A stretch of DNA of 64,000 bases from Verrucomicrobiia bacterium. GTDB lineage: Bacteria > Verrucomicrobiota > Verrucomicrobiia > JABWAM01. This document shows positions 43,216-52,795 of this stretch, piece after piece. The stretch spans positions 1 to 64,000 of the forward strand of contig JAQUAF010000015.1 in NCBI GenBank assembly GCA_028687435.1, given 5' to 3'. Within the stretch, counting starts at the first letter, position 1. Each line of letters opens with the position of its first letter. A program made the position numbers and the translations under genes. The notes beneath the pieces are model-generated. The model was given only the letters and a program-made list of their open reading frames with translations, made no database searches and was not told the DNA's origin.

Positions 43216-44826
43216 ATGTCACACAAAAGAGGTTTTCGAATTTTTTCCATTTGGATCATGGCTTTTTTTTGTATTTTTTTGGATCCGGCCTTTGGCGAAC
43301 CTTCCAAAAATCTGCTGACCAATTCTGGTTTTGAAAATTTGAAAGATGGCCGGATTTCCGACTGGCAATTGCCTCCTTCCTGGACCGGTGGGTTTCAATC
43401 CGTCGGTGAAAAAAATGCAGTTCGCAATGGCGCGTTCTGTGCCAGACTAACTCCCGCCCAAAAGGAAAACAAATGGTGGGGACGCATATTCCAAACGGTC
43501 AGATCAAAAAATTTTTTGGGCCATCGGTTCCGATATACAGTCTGGGTTAAAGGCAAGGGGGAATTCCATTTGGGATGCATTGAGTTTATGGCCAAAGGGG
43601 GCGACGCCAAGGCCCACTCCCGGCTTATTCGGCAAAAGGATCCGGTTGTTCTGAGTTTGGACTGGCAAGAGGTTGCCTTTGAATTTCAAGTCATGGATCC
43701 TTTGGTCAAACAGCTTGCAGTTATGGCCGAAATCTGCGGGGAAGGCGCAGAGGCCTCTCTCGACGACGCATCCTTGGCGACCGCAACCTCGCCGGATGTC
43801 AGTTGGACGCCTCCTCCCGAACACGCCATGGCAACAATGGGCGAAAAGGCAACCTTTCGTGTTTCCGTGTTCAAGGGAGGACAACCTGCGGCGGGCATGG
43901 TCATCAAAACGCTCACCTGCTTGGAATATGGGGGGCCGTGTCCGAAGTTGCCGGCGGACTGGACGGATATCCGGACCGACTCCTTGGGCATTGCGGAGTT
44001 TTCCTTCGAACCGTCGGCGCAAGCGGCAGCATCCGCGATTTACCGCATCGTCGTCGCACAGCCGGATTCGGGTTTGGCTTGCACAACTTATCTTGAATTT
44101 GCAAACAAGGCAGCCTGCGAAGCGTTCGCAACGGCGGCGGAAAAAGCAAAACTTTCGCCCCAGCCGGCCTATCTGCTGTTCATTGGCGACAGCCTGACCG
44201 ACTTTCAGCGCGGATACAACTACGTGGATGAACTGCGGAGTTGGCTGCAAGCGGCGGGCAAGCAGGCTGCGACGCACAACGCAGGGGTTTCCGGCGACTT
44301 TGTTACGCGCGTCTGGCAACGGATGAACAAGGATCCCAAAGTCCATCGTCTTGAAATGTATGACAATCTGTTCGATCCGAAACCCACGCATATCTTCTTT
44401 TTCCTCGGCCACAATGACAGCAGAGTCAGCTATATCTCGAACGACACCCAACCGCACGTTTCATTCGAAACATTCGAAGACCTCTATCGCCAAATCATTC
44501 AGAAGGCGCAGAAGGAAACCGGCGCCAGGGTGACTGTGATCTCGAGCACATCGTCCCAGTTTGAAGTCTGCAAAGCCAACACAGGCAGGGCCCGGGCGGC
44601 AGGAAAAAAAGTTCCCCTTTATGGCAAGCCGGATGTATTGGAAAAATTCAACGCCATGGCCAAAAAAGTGGCGAAAGAAACCGGGGCGGATTTTGTGGAC
44701 ATGTATGAGCCCTTCCGCGTTCATCCCAACAAACCGAACTTGTTGGACCCGAACGACGGCGTACATCTGACCAATGAGGGCAACCGCCTTGTGGCGCTGG
44801 AATTGCTCAGATATTTGGGACGATAA
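43216..44826 (+). CDS. Exported SGNH/GDSL hydrolase with N-terminal beta-sandwich
   Basis: A protein of about 536 residues. A signal peptide (GFRIFSIWIMAFFCIFLDPAFG) is followed by a carbohydrate-binding-like beta-rich region to residue about 200 (NLLTNSGFENLKDGRISDWQLP). The C-terminal SGNH hydrolase has block I FIGDSLTDF, block III LGHNDSR and block V DGVHLTNEGN. These act as esterases on acylated polysaccharides, probably outside the inner membrane. The frame is open from an ATG at 43180, but the first 12 codons look like a stray GntR start; 43216 is therefore preferred. It shares its locus with the regulator-prepilin fusion and a glycosidase-like gene. Confidence 0.8.
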   Translation: MSHKRGFRIFSIWIMAFFCIFLDPAFGEPSKNLLTNSGFENLKDGRISDWQLPPSWTGGFQSVGEKNAVRNGAFCARLTPAQKENKWWGRIFQTVRSKNFLGHRFRYTVWVKGKGEFHLGCIEFMAKGGDAKAHSRLIRQKDPVVLSLDWQEVAFEFQVMDPLVKQLAVMAEICGEGAEASLDDASLATATSPDVSWTPPPEHAMATMGEKATFRVSVFKGGQPAAGMVIKTLTCLEYGGPCPKLPADWTDIRTDSLGIAEFSFEPSAQAAASAIYRIVVAQPDSGLACTTYLEFANKAACEAFATAAEKAKLSPQPAYLLFIGDSLTDFQRGYNYVDELRSWLQAAGKQAATHNAGVSGDFVTRVWQRMNKDPKVHRLEMYDNLFDPKPTHIFFFLGHNDSRVSYISNDTQPHVSFETFEDLYRQIIQKAQKETGARVTVISSTSSQFEVCKANTGRARAAGKKVPLYGKPDVLEKFNAMAKKVAKETGADFVDMYEPFRVHPNKPNLLDPNDGVHLTNEGNRLVALELLRYLGR

Positions 44827-44901
44827 AACCGCATTCCGTTGCAACACCATGCAAAAACAGAAATTGGATATTTTTGAAAAAGCCTCAAACTAATCAGAAG
44901 C

Positions 44902-46743
44902 ATGAAACTTCCCCTTGATAGCGCCGCTCCGGACCCCATCTATTTGCAGATTGAAAGGGCGATCCAAAGGCGGATTCAACAGGGGGTTCTTCCGCAGTTT
45001 GCGCGTCTTCCATCCACCGATGAGATGGTGAAGGATTGGAATGTCAGCCGTGAAACCGTGCAAAAGGCGATGGATGGATTGGTGGCCAAAGGGTTGCTGG
45101 AACGCCATCGCAAACGGGGCACTTTTGTCAAAAACCTCCAGGGCCAACGGATCGTCGCCATTCTGGCGGGAAGCGATCTCACGGAGGAATGCCGGTGCTT
45201 TACACGGACTCTGGTGGGGCATTTGCGGACTGAAATTGAAAGAGACAAGGACTGGGGCGTCCGGCTTTACGACGGACTGAATGATTTGCTGGCAGCTTCG
45301 GAGCGCGAAAAACAGGGGGCATGGCAAAATCTTAAAAACGATTTTCAAAACTATTCATTTTGCGGGGCGATCCAACTGATTGGTCACCGTGACGCGTTGC
45401 GCCTTCTCTTGCCACAGGTGGATCTTCCCGTTGTGCGCTATGGACCTTTGCTTAAGGACGAATCCGCCGATGTCATTCTCGACATGGCTCATTTCGGGGA
45501 GGAAGTTGTCCGTTTTCTGGACAAATGCGGTGTGAAACAATTTGTTTATTTGCGGGTGATGTTCAAGTTCGACCAGCGGCAGGCGCCCGACTTGGAGGGC
45601 TTCAAAAAGGGATGCCGGCGTTTTGGTTTGCCTCAGCCGGAGATTGTCGTGGCTCACCCTAAAGACTTGACTGGCGCATTGTTGGAGCGGACGGCTTATG
45701 AAAAAACGCTTCAACTCATCGAGCAATGGACACAAACCCGCCGACGGCCTGATTTTCTCGTGGTTTCGGACGATATTGCGATGCGCGGGGTTGCGCTTGC
45801 CCTGGCCACGCGGGGAATTCCGATTTCCGATGCAGGGGCCAAGCCTGTGCGCGCAAAAAATGGCCGGGGAAACAACGGTTTGGGAGTGTTGACGGTTGCC
45901 AACGAGGGGGTCGAGCATCATTATGGAATTCCGGTTCTAAAGTATGAATTTTCTCCAAGGAAAGTTGCGACGGAATTGATTGAAACGCTCCGTGCAAAAA
46001 TCGAAAGAAAACATTCCGACTTTAAACTAAAAAAAATCCCCGGCCGGATTTGCGGGCTGGCGTCTCGGAAGGAACTCCTATCGTCTTGCAAAAAGAGTTC
46101 ATCCGCTTCGCTGAAAATCTTGCGCGATTTGGGGTTTACACTGGTCGAACTATTGGTCGTTCTTTCCGTTTTGGCGCTTTTGTTTGCAATGATGGCGCCC
46201 GCGTTGAAAACCGCCCGGGATGCGGCGAAAAGCGCCGTCTGCATGGGCAATCTGAAAAATCTCGGCGCCGCACTGCATATTTATGCCCAGGATAACGATG
46301 GAAGAATTTGTCCTCCTTGGGATGGAACGCATTGCTGGATCTCCCTGCTTTCCCCGAAATATATCCAGAATTGCGACGTGGCGGTTTGTCCCTCCGGGGA
46401 TCCGGCCCGGTATGTCGACACCATGAAAACTTACGGTTTTCGGGCGCCGACGGGCGCCTCCTCGTTCAAATACGAAAACTGCGTCGTGCTCGCCGACATT
46501 TCAGAACCCGCCGAGTTTTTTATTTTGGCAGACAGCATTTTTCTCAACGCCGCCAGCCCCAATTATCTCAAACAAAGATATTATTTCGATGCCGATCCCA
46601 ACACCCCCATCGATCTGCGGCATGCCGGAAAAACCAAGGCCAATACTCTGATGCTCGATGGCAGCGTCCAGCAAAGGGACGCCTCATATTTTACCAATCT
46701 GTTTCGTTTTAACAATTACGTTGTGACTTATAAAACCCATTGA
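44902..46743 (+). CDS. GntR/LacI-like transcriptional regulator fused to a prepilin-type protein
   Basis: A 613-residue unbroken frame. Residues 1-72 are a GntR winged helix (IYLQIERAIQRRIQQGVLPQFARLPSTDEMVKDWNVSRETVQKAMDGLVAKGLLERHRKRGTFVK). Residues 78-385 resemble a LacI/periplasmic-binding-type sugar sensor. Then a basic linker (CKKSSSASLKILRD) leads into a prepilin leader GFTLVELLVVLSVLALLFAMMAPAL (Gly411/Phe412) and a globular part like type-II pseudopilins of this group (NLKNLGAALHIYAQDNDGRICPP ... LMLDGSVQQRD). A TTG at 46120 just before the leader could alternatively start a separate prepilin. The fusion puts a DNA-binding domain on the cytoplasmic side of a prepilin peptidase site. 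Confidence 0.8.
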   Translation: MKLPLDSAAPDPIYLQIERAIQRRIQQGVLPQFARLPSTDEMVKDWNVSRETVQKAMDGLVAKGLLERHRKRGTFVKNLQGQRIVAILAGSDLTEECRCFTRTLVGHLRTEIERDKDWGVRLYDGLNDLLAASEREKQGAWQNLKNDFQNYSFCGAIQLIGHRDALRLLLPQVDLPVVRYGPLLKDESADVILDMAHFGEEVVRFLDKCGVKQFVYLRVMFKFDQRQAPDLEGFKKGCRRFGLPQPEIVVAHPKDLTGALLERTAYEKTLQLIEQWTQTRRRPDFLVVSDDIAMRGVALALATRGIPISDAGAKPVRAKNGRGNNGLGVLTVANEGVEHHYGIPVLKYEFSPRKVATELIETLRAKIERKHSDFKLKKIPGRICGLASRKELLSSCKKSSSASLKILRDLGFTLVELLVVLSVLALLFAMMAPALKTARDAAKSAVCMGNLKNLGAALHIYAQDNDGRICPPWDGTHCWISLLSPKYIQNCDVAVCPSGDPARYVDTMKTYGFRAPTGASSFKYENCVVLADISEPAEFFILADSIFLNAASPNYLKQRYYFDADPNTPIDLRHAGKTKANTLMLDGSVQQRDASYFTNLFRFNNYVVTYKTH

Positions 46744-46752
46744 TTTTTTCGC

Positions 46753-49700
46753 ATGAAAACCTTTTTCATCTGTTCCCTTCTTATTTTTGCCATGGCAGGC
46801 TATGGAACCGGCGCGGAGACTTACTCCTTTCCCTTCCCTCTTTTGTCCAAAAAAGGGGCTGACGGCTCGCCCCATATTCATTTGGGCGGGGGATTTGTGC
46901 AAAAGGAAGGGGAGGCGCTTTGGATCGAGGCGGAAGACGCCACAATGCCGGGGCGATCGAAAATCGAGGAAAGTCCGTCCGGCGGAGGGATATGTTTGGG
47001 GGGTGTCCTCGCCGCGGGGTATGATTTCTTTTTGACCAAGGGCGGGCATTACGCGGTCTGGGCCAGGATGTATTTTGGCGACAGCCAGCTCAATTGGCCG
47101 CACAGCCAGCATATGGACGACGGCCCGCTGGAAAAGCTTGGCACGGATGTCGCCCCCGCCATGAAAGGAAAATGGGTCTGGGTGAAGCTGGGCGGGTATG
47201 ATTTGAAGGCGGGAATTCACCGGTTTGCGCTGGACGCATGGCCCGGGCAGGCGAGGATCGACAAGCTGCTTGTCACTCCCGGCAGGGATTTTTTGCCAAA
47301 GGAGTCCGGACAGCCCGGCATGTCCAAATCGCAATGTCCGGCGGGCGAACTGGCAACCCTGGATTTCTGGCCGTGCGCTGTGGAAAAATGGGAAAAGTTG
47401 GAGGTGGACGCAAATTTGAATGGCGGCTCGGTCCGGATCAGTTGTTCGAACGACTGCGGCAAAAACTGGCGGATGCTTCCCGAACAGGGAGGTTTGGAGA
47501 TGGTTGCCGTCCGGAATGACGGGCGGGATAAAATCCGTTTCAAACTGGAGGTGGGCGCTTCCGCCGATGGAAAGAGTCCGGTGATTCGCGGATTGAAGCT
47601 TCATTATGATGCCGGCGGCGAAAAAAATCATTTGGTCGCGCTGAGCGGTTCCACGATGGAGATTCAATTCGACCGCCGCACCGGCATTGTCCGAAAAATC
47701 AGACATCCCGGCGGAGCTGTGTTTTTGCATGAGGAACTGGCCGGTTATCCGTTTGAACTCTTCGAATGGGACCAGGGCGGGCGCCGCATCGTCCGTCTGC
47801 CGGATCCCCCGGAGTGCGATTTGACGGCCGCTTCGTCCGAACATCTCCGCTTTCAATACCGGTGGCCTGATCGGAGACTTGCGGTCGATTGCGAGGCAAG
47901 AATGGTTCAGGACGGAAGCATCTGGAGAATCGGTGTTGATAACCTCACCGAAAGGCGGATCACGGCGGTGACATATCCCAGCCTGGGATTCAGGGTGGGG
48001 CGGGAAAGCCGCGATGACACACTCATTTATCCGCGCATCTGCGGCGATTGCATCCAGGATCCGTCCAGCCAGGGGAAGATCAGCTTTGTTTATCCCGCGC
48101 AGTGTTCGATGCAATGGATGGATCTTTGCGATGAAAAGGATGGGGGCGTTTATTTTTCCAGTCATGACCGGACAACACAGTTGACCACGATCGAGTCCCA
48201 GCCCTTTCCTGAATTCGCGCCCGGGTTCGTGAAATTAAGTTTCACCAAACATATTGCGATTGAGCCCAAAAGCCAGTGGTGGTCCCAGGATTATTTTGTC
48301 GGTTTGCATTCCGGCGACTGGCATTGGGGCGCCGACCGGTATCGGGCCTGGGCGGAAACCTGGATGAAAAAGCCTGATACCCCCGCCTGGCTCAGGCAAA
48401 GCATGGGGTGGATGGGCTGGATGCTTCAGGAGAAAAAGGGCGGGTTTTCCAGCCAGATGGGCGGGGCGTTGAAGGCCGGTGTGGAACTCGACCTGGATCC
48501 CATCCAGTTTTGGGGGCAAATGCTGAAAGACAAGGACGGCCGCCATGGCGGCAATGAGGCTTCCTATCTTCCGGATCTGGATTACGGAGGCGAAAAAGAA
48601 TTCATGGATACGGTCGGAAATCTCCGGGCCTCCGGCAAACACGCGGGCTTTTATATTGCGCCAAATATCTGTGAGTATTGGGGCTTTGCCATTCTTCCCC
48701 AATACCAGGGAAAATTGCCGCCCGGCATTCCCATTCCGGATTGGGAGGGCGGTTACAAGGATTTTGCCACAAGGGATCACAAGGGCAATCTTTCCCTGGG
48801 ACAGATGTGTCCATGGGCGGAGGGATGGCGAAAATACGTCCATTTCTGGTCAATCGAAAAATACATCCGGGAATACAAGGTTTCGGGACTCTACTACGAC
48901 ACCCTTGGCTGCACCGCGGTCGCGAATTGTTTTGATTCGCAACTTCACCACGATGGCAGGCTCCACGTTGGGACCGGCGGTCAGGGGTATCTGGAAATGG
49001 TGCGTCAGGTCAGGGAGGCCGGGCGGAGCGCGGACAAGGATTTTTACCTGGCCGAGGAGGGTGTCAGCGATGTGTATGGACAGTACATTGATCTGCATCT
49101 CATCTCGCCATGCGGAGCGGGGGGAAGCGCCTGGTGGAAAAAGCCTTTTCCCGAAATGTTCCGTTACACCTTCCCGGACTATCTGCTCATGGATGGCTTT
49201 TGCAACCGGCAGGGCAAAAAAGCCTGCCCCGGCATGCTGGACGCGGAGCAGACGGTCCGGAATGTTTTCCTGATGGGACACCGCTTTGATTTGTTGCAGC
49301 AGTGGGTTCTCAGCCCCTCGTCGCCCGATTACAAGGGGTTGGATTATTTGAAACAGACCCTCCGGCTTCGTTCCCGGATCAACGATTTGTTTGCCAGGGC
49401 GCGGTTCAGGGATACGGTTGGATTGAAAGTCGGCAGCGACAGGGTTCGCGCAAAATTATTTCAATATAAAAATGAGAAAGGGCGGGGGTGCATTGTGACC
49501 GTTGCAAATCCCCGGAATGTCCGGGACGAGGAAATAACCGTTGATGAGCCGGAGGTTGGCGGGCTTGAAAATGTGTTTGCCTTCACCGTGGATGGCGCCT
49601 TCAAGAAACTGGAGTTTTCCCGCCGGGGCGGACGGGTGGTTTTTGCCGCGCCGGAGAGTTCGCTTTCGGCTGTTTTGCTGCCGGACAGGGGGATTCCGCT

Positions 49701-50052
49701 GCTGCTGACTTTTGGAAGCCGGATTTCGCAGCCGGGCGAAAACGTCACGCTGCCGGTATCGGTCGATAACATTGCCGGGGAACGGCGGACCATCGGCCTG
49801 GAATTCGAAATGCCGGAGGGAGTTCAACTGATCGCGGCAAGTTTGGGTGAAACCAAACTGGCTCTGAGCCGGGAGCACGGCAACCGGCCTGGTCTCAAGC
49901 TCGAACTTGAAAAGGGTCAAAGCGCCGGAATTCATCTTGAGCTGAAGTTAACCCCTGGGATCTCGCCAGGATGCCATTCCATAAAGGCAATCGCCAAAAT
50001 CGCAGGTGAAACCGTTGCCGCCCGGGAGGCGCGATGGTTGATCGGACATTGA
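46753..50052 (+). CDS. Large secreted glycosidase-like protein (DUF6259-like)
   Basis: A 1099-residue exported protein (signal MKTFFICSLLIFAMAGYGTGAE). The first 200 residues form a carbohydrate-binding-like sandwich (EGEALWIEAEDATMPGRSKIEESPSGGG). A beta-rich supersandwich is followed by a TIM-barrel-like core from about residue 540 (MGWMLQEKKGGFSSQMGG ... AGFYIAPNICEYWG ... VSGLYYDTLGCTAVANCF ... LAEEGVSDVYGQYIDLHL). Candidate acids are the Asp of YYDTLG and the Glu/Asp of AEEGVSD. The C-terminus is beta-rich with an Ig-like tail. It resembles DUF6259/GH36-GH101-like enzymes; the substrate is unknown. The start is 9 bases after the regulator-prepilin gene, suggesting an operon. Confidence 0.72.
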   Translation: MKTFFICSLLIFAMAGYGTGAETYSFPFPLLSKKGADGSPHIHLGGGFVQKEGEALWIEAEDATMPGRSKIEESPSGGGICLGGVLAAGYDFFLTKGGHYAVWARMYFGDSQLNWPHSQHMDDGPLEKLGTDVAPAMKGKWVWVKLGGYDLKAGIHRFALDAWPGQARIDKLLVTPGRDFLPKESGQPGMSKSQCPAGELATLDFWPCAVEKWEKLEVDANLNGGSVRISCSNDCGKNWRMLPEQGGLEMVAVRNDGRDKIRFKLEVGASADGKSPVIRGLKLHYDAGGEKNHLVALSGSTMEIQFDRRTGIVRKIRHPGGAVFLHEELAGYPFELFEWDQGGRRIVRLPDPPECDLTAASSEHLRFQYRWPDRRLAVDCEARMVQDGSIWRIGVDNLTERRITAVTYPSLGFRVGRESRDDTLIYPRICGDCIQDPSSQGKISFVYPAQCSMQWMDLCDEKDGGVYFSSHDRTTQLTTIESQPFPEFAPGFVKLSFTKHIAIEPKSQWWSQDYFVGLHSGDWHWGADRYRAWAETWMKKPDTPAWLRQSMGWMGWMLQEKKGGFSSQMGGALKAGVELDLDPIQFWGQMLKDKDGRHGGNEASYLPDLDYGGEKEFMDTVGNLRASGKHAGFYIAPNICEYWGFAILPQYQGKLPPGIPIPDWEGGYKDFATRDHKGNLSLGQMCPWAEGWRKYVHFWSIEKYIREYKVSGLYYDTLGCTAVANCFDSQLHHDGRLHVGTGGQGYLEMVRQVREAGRSADKDFYLAEEGVSDVYGQYIDLHLISPCGAGGSAWWKKPFPEMFRYTFPDYLLMDGFCNRQGKKACPGMLDAEQTVRNVFLMGHRFDLLQQWVLSPSSPDYKGLDYLKQTLRLRSRINDLFARARFRDTVGLKVGSDRVRAKLFQYKNEKGRGCIVTVANPRNVRDEEITVDEPEVGGLENVFAFTVDGAFKKLEFSRRGGRVVFAAPESSLSAVLLPDRGIPLLLTFGSRISQPGENVTLPVSVDNIAGERRTIGLEFEMPEGVQLIAASLGETKLALSREHGNRPGLKLELEKGQSAGIHLELKLTPGISPGCHSIKAIAKIAGETVAAREARWLIGH

Positions 50053-50287
50053 TGGACTGCATATTGTTTGAAGCCATGAGAGAAGAGGGGATTGCCGGGG
50101 GCATTGACGGGGGATCGTCATTTTGCGCGGATCCTGAGGCGTTGCTTCGTTGATGGATTCAGGTTGTCGCGTATGTCCTTTTGGGGACGTCATTCAATGA
50201 GTGTATGCCAACGAGCACATTTTTACTTGTATGCGAGCGCGTACATGTTGTCTTTGTCACCATGAAAGTCACCACTTCCCGTTCTCT

Positions 50288-51769
50288 CTACATTTCTGCG
50301 CCGCGTTCTTTTTGCATGGCGTTCTCGAGCAACTGGGCGGCTTCTTCGCGGCCTTCGCGTTTTGCGTAGTCGAGGGCGGTATGGCCGGAATCGGTTTGGG
50401 ACAGGGCGCTGGCGCCGTTTTCCAACAGGATGCGGAGAATGGCCGCGTCGCCTTTCTGGGCGGCCCACATCAGCGCCGTCTTGCCGCGCTCGGCGATGGC
50501 GTTGACGTTGGCGCCGCGTCGGACCAGGGTTTCCACGGTCTGTTGGTGGCCGTTGGATGCGGCGGTCATCAGGGCGGTGCTGCCGTTGTCCGCCTGGGCC
50601 TCCAGTTCCGCGCCAAAGGAAAGCAGGATGTTGATGATTTTGGTGTATCCATTCCATGCGGCGCAGATCAGGGGCGTCCATCCCTCGGCCAGACGCAGGT
50701 TGGCGGCCGCCCCTTGGGTCAGGAGATGCTGGGTGGCTTGAATCTTTCCGTGCATGACCGCGTTGACCAGTTCGGCATCGCGATCCATGGCATCCACGGA
50801 AATGCGGGCGGTGCTGGAAAGGGCGCGTTTCCCGGACGGCGTGGGAACAACCGGCAGATAGAAATCAAGATAGGATTGGATCTGGGATTGTGGAACATCC
50901 CGCGGCTCCAGCAGTTCCATCCGTTCGGTCAGGTTTCCTGCGGAAATGAGAACCTTGCCTTCGCCAAGCAGCGGAAACAAAAACGCCTCGCAGGCGCTGC
51001 GATTGTTGTTGGAGCGGGTCCGGATTTCCTCGAGTTTTTGGCGGATGGTGCTGTAGGTCTGGAGGCGCGAATAATCGGGGGCGCCTTCCCGGCCTTCCGT
51101 CCGGAGGACCTGGATGGGAACCGAGTCGAGGGCTGCGATGGCCGGCGGCGGCGGAGTGGACGCCCGGGCGGACGGCGTGGCCGTGGGAACCGCCATGCTC
51201 ATGTGAGGCCGTGAGGGGGCGCAGCTGGCGGCGGGTTTGAAAAGCTGGGCCGGGGCGCGCAGTTGCTCCATTTCCATCGGGCGCTGGTTGGGCTGGTAGG
51301 AACGGAGGGATCGGGAACGCATGTTGGCCAGGCCAAGCCATGCCGCGCCGGTGTTCCGGTTGGAATCCAGGAGTTGTTGGATTTCCGTGTGATGTTTTTC
51401 CGTGGCAAAATCCAGGGCTGACCGGCCTTTTTGTTCGCGCAGGGAGGCATCGGCGCCCGCCTCGATCAGAAGACGCGCGGTTTCCAGATGCCCGTTTTCA
51501 GCCGCCAGCATGAGTGGACTGCGTCCCTGATGGTCTGTGGCATCGGACGCCGCCCCGTGTTTCAAAAGGATTTTCACGATTTGCGGGTGTCCGTTTCGGG
51601 CCGCCCAGAGAAGGGGGGTGAAGGAGTCCTTTTCGTTGACGGAGTTTGGATTGACGCCCCGCGACAGCAGTTCCTGGACATTGGCGGCGCTCCCCATCGC
51701 CGCCGCGCGCAGGAGCGCCGCGGTGTTTTCCTCTAAACCGGTATTCGGGCCGGAGGGATTGGAACTCAC
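50288..51769 (-). CDS. Ankyrin-repeat protein
   Basis: A 493-residue protein with two ankyrin blocks. Residues 15-135 hold about four repeats (DSFTPLLWAARNGHPQIVKILLKHGAASDATDHQGRSPLMLAAENGHLETARLLIEAGAD). Residues 340-485 hold about four more (EGWTPLICAAWNGYTKIINILLSFGAELEAQADNGSTALMTAASNGHQQTVETLVRRGANVNA). Between them is a Pro/Ser/Ala-rich linker and a small globular region. No signal peptide or membrane segment is evident. Such repeats bind proteins; a cytoplasmic scaffold or an effector are both possible. It lies alone, divergent from the GntR-ABC operon. Confidence 0.9.
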   Translation of the reverse strand: MSSNPSGPNTGLEENTAALLRAAAMGSAANVQELLSRGVNPNSVNEKDSFTPLLWAARNGHPQIVKILLKHGAASDATDHQGRSPLMLAAENGHLETARLLIEAGADASLREQKGRSALDFATEKHHTEIQQLLDSNRNTGAAWLGLANMRSRSLRSYQPNQRPMEMEQLRAPAQLFKPAASCAPSRPHMSMAVPTATPSARASTPPPPAIAALDSVPIQVLRTEGREGAPDYSRLQTYSTIRQKLEEIRTRSNNNRSACEAFLFPLLGEGKVLISAGNLTERMELLEPRDVPQSQIQSYLDFYLPVVPTPSGKRALSSTARISVDAMDRDAELVNAVMHGKIQATQHLLTQGAAANLRLAEGWTPLICAAWNGYTKIINILLSFGAELEAQADNGSTALMTAASNGHQQTVETLVRRGANVNAIAERGKTALMWAAQKGDAAILRILLENGASALSQTDSGHTALDYAKREGREEAAQLLENAMQKERGAEM

Positions 51770-51953
51770 CAGTCCAGATTAGCTGAAGAGAAGATATCTT
51801 TCCAGACATTTGACATGGCCCGGCGATTGCAAGAGGGCGTTGCAATCTTTGGCGGAAACGGTTTCCCAGCCAGTCTTGACTCAGGGCAAACGCATTAAAA
51901 ATCGGACCGTGTTTCCACCATGACGGAACTTTGGCAGACAGGCGCAAAGTCGA

Positions 51954-52316
51954 CTGGATTCCCGCTTTTGCGCATACGCGTCAACCTAAGACTTTTTGCC
52001 ACGGAGTCCCCACGGACATCCCTCAGACCCTGATTCCCTTTGCCCTCCTTCCCGCGGCGATCCTTATCGCAAGAGGGCGTTTTATCTGCATGGCGCAGTT
52101 GGGCTGCGCCATGCAGATAAAACGCCCATCTGGCCATTGTCAGCCAGACGCAATGCTTGGGCAGGAGGGAGGAGGCACGCCACGAGCAGAGTCGAGTGGA
52201 CAGGGTCGGGGGATGTCCGTGGGGACTCCGTGGCCAATCCGCATGCTCTTGATTCTTTCCTGTGCTGGTTCATGGAAAAGTTAGGTTGACGCGAATGCGC
52301 GAAAGCGGGAATCCAG
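51954..52316. repeat. MITE-like composite inverted repeat, copy B
   Basis: Terminal arms of 36 bases (51954-51989 and 52281-52316) match with two mismatches; they include CGCGTCAACCTAA and ATTCCCGC-type sequence. A second pair of about 26 bases (51997-52022 and 52210-52235) has one mismatch, and a central perfect 24-bp palindrome lies at 52075-52098/52104-52127 with a 5-base loop. The whole can fold into one long nested hairpin. No gene is present in 51770-52408 beyond this element. Confidence 0.75.
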
Positions 52317-52408
52317 AGGTCTTCTCATCGCCTTCGCAATCCCCGATTTTAATGCGTTTGCCCTGAATCTTGACTGCCGACGCGCGGCATGCTTAATAAA
52401 ACGCATCG

Positions 52409-52786
52409 ATGCTGCCGTTTTTCGCAGATTTCAAGGCGGGGGTTCCCATTGCCGGGCAAATCGTCCAGGCGGTCAAGAAAGCGGTCTTTTCGGGACGGAT
52501 GAGGGCGGGCGCCAGGTTTCCTTCCGTCCGGACCATCAGCCAGGAATTGCGCGCCAATCCCAACACGGTTCACAAGGCGGTGGAAGCGCTGGTCAAAGAG
52601 GGGATTCTTGAGGTGCGGACGGATCTTGGCGTGGTGGTGGGAAAAAACGTCAAGGCCACACCCGGGCAGCGCCGTGAATTGCTGGAGGAGGATGTTGAGA
52701 GCCTGATTGGTGAGGCGAAAAAATTACGGTTGGATGTTGACGACGTGCTTCAGTCCGTCAGGCAACATTGGAAAAAATCATCCTGA
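52409..52786 (+). CDS. YtrA-type GntR transcriptional regulator
   Basis: A 125-residue regulator with the GntR winged helix (PIAGQIVQAVKKAVFSGRMRAGARFPSVRTISQELRANPNTVHKAVEALVKEGILEVRTDLGVVVG) and only a short C-terminal helix, the layout of YtrA-type regulators. These normally repress the ABC transporter gene next to them. The ABC ATPase gene begins 9 bases downstream, which fits. The start is the ATG at 52409. Confidence 0.9.
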   Translation: MLPFFADFKAGVPIAGQIVQAVKKAVFSGRMRAGARFPSVRTISQELRANPNTVHKAVEALVKEGILEVRTDLGVVVGKNVKATPGQRRELLEEDVESLIGEAKKLRLDVDDVLQSVRQHWKKSS

Positions 52787-52795
52787 GAGATTCGC

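Noticed and set aside
44902-46743. Frameshift at the regulator-prepilin junction
   Set aside because: I read the codons through 46020-46140 and the frame is continuous with no stop; a sequencing error could still join two genes, so it is kept as a caveat rather than an assertion.
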